The notes beneath the pieces are model-generated. The model did no database searches and had not been told where the DNA came from. It saw only the letters and a list, made by a program, of their open reading frames with translations. The position numbers and the translations under genes are program-made. Shown piece by piece: positions 23,949-26,627 of a DNA stretch of 26,627 nt (within the stretch, counting starts at the first letter, position 1; every line of letters begins with the position of its first letter). Origin of the DNA: CAYGTS01 sp964352905 (GTDB lineage: Bacteria > Pseudomonadota > Gammaproteobacteria > JAHCLG01); contig CAYGTS010000021.1 of NCBI GenBank assembly GCA_964352905.1, positions 1 to 26,627 of the forward strand, given 5' to 3'.

Positions 23949-25037
23949 ATGCATAAGATATTAATAACGGGTGCTGGCAAAATTGGTACCTTGATTGCAT
24001 GTTTGCTGCAAACAGCCGGCGATTATGATGTGCGCTTGGCGGATATTAGTTTTAATGGTCATGACTTAGAACGCTTAAAAAAAGCCAATATAGCGCTTAA
24101 CTGTGTAGAACTTGATGTTAGCAATCATGAACAAATGGCTGCTTATCTTAAAGCCAACCCAGTTGATGCAATCATTTCTAGCTTACCGTATTTTTGTAAT
24201 GCCGCTGTAGCAAAGCTGGCTAAAGAATTTAATCTGCATTATTTCGATCTCACCGAAGATGTTCAAGTAACCCATGCCGTGAAAGAAATTGCGCGTCATG
24301 CCAAAAGTGCTTTTGTACCACAATGTGGCTTAGCGCCAGGTTTTATCAGCATTGTTGCTAATCATTTGATCCAACAGTTTAGCGAAGTTGATACAGTGAA
24401 AATGCGAGTGGGTGCTTTACCGATTAACGCATCTAATGTGTTGCAATATTCTTTAACCTGGTCAACTGATGGCGTAATTAATGAATACGGTAACCCTTGT
24501 TATGGTATCGAACATGGCCAAACTGTGATGTTACATCCTTTAGAAGGCTTAGAAAAAATTGTGTTAGATGGCATTGCCTATGAAGCCTTTAACACTTCTG
24601 GTGGTTTGGGCAGTTTAGCAGAAATTCATGCCGGTAAAGTCAAAACGATGAACTATAAAACCATGCGTTATCCTGGGCATTGTGACAAAATGCGATTGCT
24701 GATGAACGATTTAAAATTAAACTCCGATCGTGCAACACTTAAGAAAATTTTAGAACGCGCGGTACCAAAAACCTATCAAGATGAAGTGATTGTTTATGTT
24801 TCTGTTACAGGACTACTAGATAATGTTTTTATCGAAAAAAATTATGTAAAAAAAGTTTACCCACAAACTATTGCAGGACTTGAATGGTCTGCAATTCAAG
24901 TGACAACCAGTAGTGGTGTTTGTGCCGTAGTCGATCTTGTATTAAATAATGCGAATAACTATCAAGGTTTTGTTCATCAAGAACAATTTGAGTTAAAGCA
25001 ATTTCTAGATAATCGTTTTGGCAAATACTTTGCCTAA
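23949..25037 (+). CDS. Saccharopine dehydrogenase family protein, lysine 6-dehydrogenase-like
   Basis: An NAD(P)-dependent dehydrogenase producing aminoadipate semialdehyde from lysine (lysine 6-dehydrogenase) or from saccharopine. 362 aa from the ATG at 23949, which has TAAGGAGA eight bases upstream. The Rossmann motif GAGKIG is near the N-terminus. Later pieces, CGLAPGFISI, FNTSGGLGSLAEIHAGKVKTMNYKT and MRYPGHCDKMRLL, resemble the lysine 6-dehydrogenases (about 365-385 aa) more than bifunctional LKR/SDH proteins. The next gene, an aminoadipate semialdehyde dehydrogenase, starts nine bases after the stop, strongly linking the pair to lysine catabolism. Carboxynorspermidine dehydrogenase belongs to the same superfamily and is the main alternative, but the neighbour argues against it. 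Confidence 0.82.
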   Translation: MHKILITGAGKIGTLIACLLQTAGDYDVRLADISFNGHDLERLKKANIALNCVELDVSNHEQMAAYLKANPVDAIISSLPYFCNAAVAKLAKEFNLHYFDLTEDVQVTHAVKEIARHAKSAFVPQCGLAPGFISIVANHLIQQFSEVDTVKMRVGALPINASNVLQYSLTWSTDGVINEYGNPCYGIEHGQTVMLHPLEGLEKIVLDGIAYEAFNTSGGLGSLAEIHAGKVKTMNYKTMRYPGHCDKMRLLMNDLKLNSDRATLKKILERAVPKTYQDEVIVYVSVTGLLDNVFIEKNYVKKVYPQTIAGLEWSAIQVTTSSGVCAVVDLVLNNANNYQGFVHQEQFELKQFLDNRFGKYFA

Positions 25038-25046
25038 GGAAACCCC

Positions 25047-26567
25047 ATGAATTTCTTAGAAAACTTACAACTTTCTGCCAAAAACCCAGGTGCGAGTAGC
25101 GGCAGTCACTTTTGGTCAACGACCCGCGATCATGAAATCATTCAATCCATTAATCCAGCAACGGGCAAAATCATTGCTAGCGTTCATGCCTGCTCAAAAA
25201 CTGATTACCAACGAGTAATGAAAGATGCTCATCAAGCGTTTCAAACGTGGCGCAACGTGCCTGCACCACAGCGTGGCGAAGTGGTGCGTTTAATGGGTGA
25301 AGCACTGCGCCAACACAAGGATGCGCTTGGCAGTTTAGTTGCGTATGAGATGGGTAAATCAAAACAAGAAGGTGATGGTGAAGTACAAGAAATGATTGAT
25401 ATTGCAGATTTTGCTGTGGGCCAATCGCGCATGCTTTATGGTAACAGCATGCATTCTGAGCGCGCGCAACATCGCATGTACGAGCAGTGGCATCCTTATG
25501 GTGTAGTTGGTGTGATTTCTGCCTTTAATTTTCCGGTGGCAGTGTGGGCTTGGAATGCATTTATCGCAGCGATTTGTGGTAATACCGTCATTTGGAAGCC
25601 ATCACATAAAACACCCTTATGTGCGATTGCCGTGCAACAACTTTGCAATCAAGTCATGGAAAAATGTGGTTATCAGAGTATTTTTAATGTAATGATTCCA
25701 ACAGAACGCAGTATTATTGATGAGTTTGTTGATGATACGCGTGTGCCATTGTTATCGTTTACTGGTTCAACCGCGGTTGGGCGGGAAGTGGGCGCACGTG
25801 TCGCAAAACGCATGGGGCGCTGTATTCTGGAATTAGGTGGCAATAATGCCATTATTGTTGATGAAACTGCCAATTTAAAGCTTGCGATCCCAGCGATTGT
25901 GTTTGGTGCGGTTGGCACGGCTGGGCAGCGTTGTACCACCACACGGCGACTCTTTATTCAACAATCCATTTATCAAGATGTGCTTAAGCGTTTAGTTAAT
26001 GCTTATAAGCAAGTTAGCATTGGCGATCCACTTGATCAAGCTAATTTAATGGGGCCGCTGATCGATGAACAGGCGGTCGCGCAATTTCAACAAACGATCC
26101 AACAAGCGCGCGCCGCCGGTGGTGAAGTCTTATTTGGTGGCAAGCCCATTGCAGGAGCAGGATTTTTTGTTGAGCCAACTATCATTGCCGCCCAAAATGA
26201 TTGGCCGATTGTGCAACAAGAAACGTTTGCCCCGATTTTATATGTCATGGCGTACGATGATCTTGAACACGCGATTGCCATGAATAACAACGTGAAGCAA
26301 GGTTTATCATCTGCGATTTTTACCAACCACTTGCAACATGCAGAGCGTTTTTTAGCAGCAAGCGGCAGTGATTGTGGTATTGCCAATGTTAACATTGGTA
26401 CGAGTGGTGCAGAAATTGGTGGTGCTTTTGGTGGTGAAAAAGAAACCGGCGGTGGTCGTGAAGCGGGATCGGATGCCTGGAAAGCCTATATGCGCCGCCA
26501 AACAAATACGATTAATTGGGGAAGTACGTTACCGCTCGCGCAAGGGATTAAGTTTGAATTAAAGTAA
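25047..26567 (+). CDS. amaB: Aminoadipate semialdehyde dehydrogenase (ALDH7 family)
   Basis: It oxidises 2-aminoadipate-6-semialdehyde (in equilibrium with piperideine-6-carboxylate) to 2-aminoadipate. 506 aa. ALDH motifs are N161 in SAFNFP, E262 in LELGGN and catalytic C296 in GQRCTTTRR. The C-terminal signature TSGAEIGGAFGGEKETGGGR, then EAGSDAWKAYMRR and LPLAQGI, is characteristic of antiquitin (ALDH7A1). AAGGA at 25037-25040 overlaps the upstream stop, six bases before the ATG, so the two genes form an operon. The stop is followed within about 20 bases by a decayed copy of the palindromic element. Confidence 0.93.
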   Translation: MNFLENLQLSAKNPGASSGSHFWSTTRDHEIIQSINPATGKIIASVHACSKTDYQRVMKDAHQAFQTWRNVPAPQRGEVVRLMGEALRQHKDALGSLVAYEMGKSKQEGDGEVQEMIDIADFAVGQSRMLYGNSMHSERAQHRMYEQWHPYGVVGVISAFNFPVAVWAWNAFIAAICGNTVIWKPSHKTPLCAIAVQQLCNQVMEKCGYQSIFNVMIPTERSIIDEFVDDTRVPLLSFTGSTAVGREVGARVAKRMGRCILELGGNNAIIVDETANLKLAIPAIVFGAVGTAGQRCTTTRRLFIQQSIYQDVLKRLVNAYKQVSIGDPLDQANLMGPLIDEQAVAQFQQTIQQARAAGGEVLFGGKPIAGAGFFVEPTIIAAQNDWPIVQQETFAPILYVMAYDDLEHAIAMNNNVKQGLSSAIFTNHLQHAERFLAASGSDCGIANVNIGTSGAEIGGAFGGEKETGGGREAGSDAWKAYMRRQTNTINWGSTLPLAQGIKFELK

Positions 26568-26588
26568 TCAAGGCCAGCAATTCCCGGT

Positions 26589-26614
26589 GTAGCGAGGAAC
26601 AGCCATATTTGGGC
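26589..26614. mobile_element. Partial copy of the palindromic element, copy 5
   Basis: The segment beginning GTAGCGAGGAAC and ending CCATATTTGGGC matches one arm of copy 1 at 23 of 26 bases. The outer terminus is eroded or absent, and the other half may lie beyond the window. It follows the aldehyde dehydrogenase stop by 21 bases. Confidence 0.55.
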
Positions 26615-26627
26615 AATCTCACATTAA

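Noticed and set aside
7564..26614. Repeat copies as a CRISPR array
   Set aside because: Copies are kilobases apart, palindromic, of unequal length and with target duplications; no spacers of constant size and no cas genes.

Overview
The window looks like chromosomal DNA from an AT-rich gammaproteobacterium, probably of the Legionellales/Coxiella/Berkiella type. The suggestive signs are a ppiD/tRNA-Val junction, a Pht-like MFS carrier, a secreted protein resembling the Coxiella/Legionella EirA family, a TPR protein of effector-like architecture, and GTCATTGCGA-type dispersed repeats. This placement is inferred from protein resemblance and is not proven.

Layout. (1) 1-745: the 5' end of ppiD (minus strand), tRNA-Val(UAC) with an unusual hairpin overlapping its CCA end, and a gene-free stretch with degraded repeats. 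(2) 746-5395: an exopolysaccharide locus resembling the E. coli NfrB-WecB-NfrA system. It has an inner-membrane glycosyltransferase with a C-terminal MshEN-like (c-di-GMP binding) domain, a UDP-GlcNAc 2-epimerase coupled to it by an ATGA overlap, and a convergent TPR/beta-barrel outer-membrane protein. (3) 5756-7567: a LysM-L,D-transpeptidase and a Sfp-type phosphopantetheinyl transferase. (4) 7707-11350: a small twin-TM protein divergent from a two-gene operon, a fused alpha/beta 2-oxoacid dehydrogenase E1 and glutaryl-CoA dehydrogenase. (5) 11384-17222: a small secreted protein, a secreted alpha/beta hydrolase, an MFS transporter, and a TPR protein with ATP-grasp-like motifs. (6) 17199-22480: tamB, tamA and an EirA-like secreted protein on the minus strand. 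(7) 22794-26567: a gene apparently broken by a one-base frameshift, then a saccharopine dehydrogenase/lysine 6-dehydrogenase-like gene coupled to an ALDH7-type aminoadipate semialdehyde dehydrogenase.

Two themes stand out. First, blocks 4 and 7 together encode most of a lysine -> aminoadipate semialdehyde -> aminoadipate -> (2-oxoadipate) -> glutaryl-CoA -> crotonyl-CoA route. This makes the fused E1 a candidate 2-oxoadipate dehydrogenase E1 of the branched-chain type. Second, a family of small non-coding palindromic mobile elements (MITE-like) is scattered through the window. The termini are GTAACTA(C/T)TCAC, and two near-complete copies have 8-bp target duplications (one perfect, one 7/8). 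Two copies have rewritten the 3' end of a protein-coding gene (the phosphopantetheinyl transferase and the MFS transporter).
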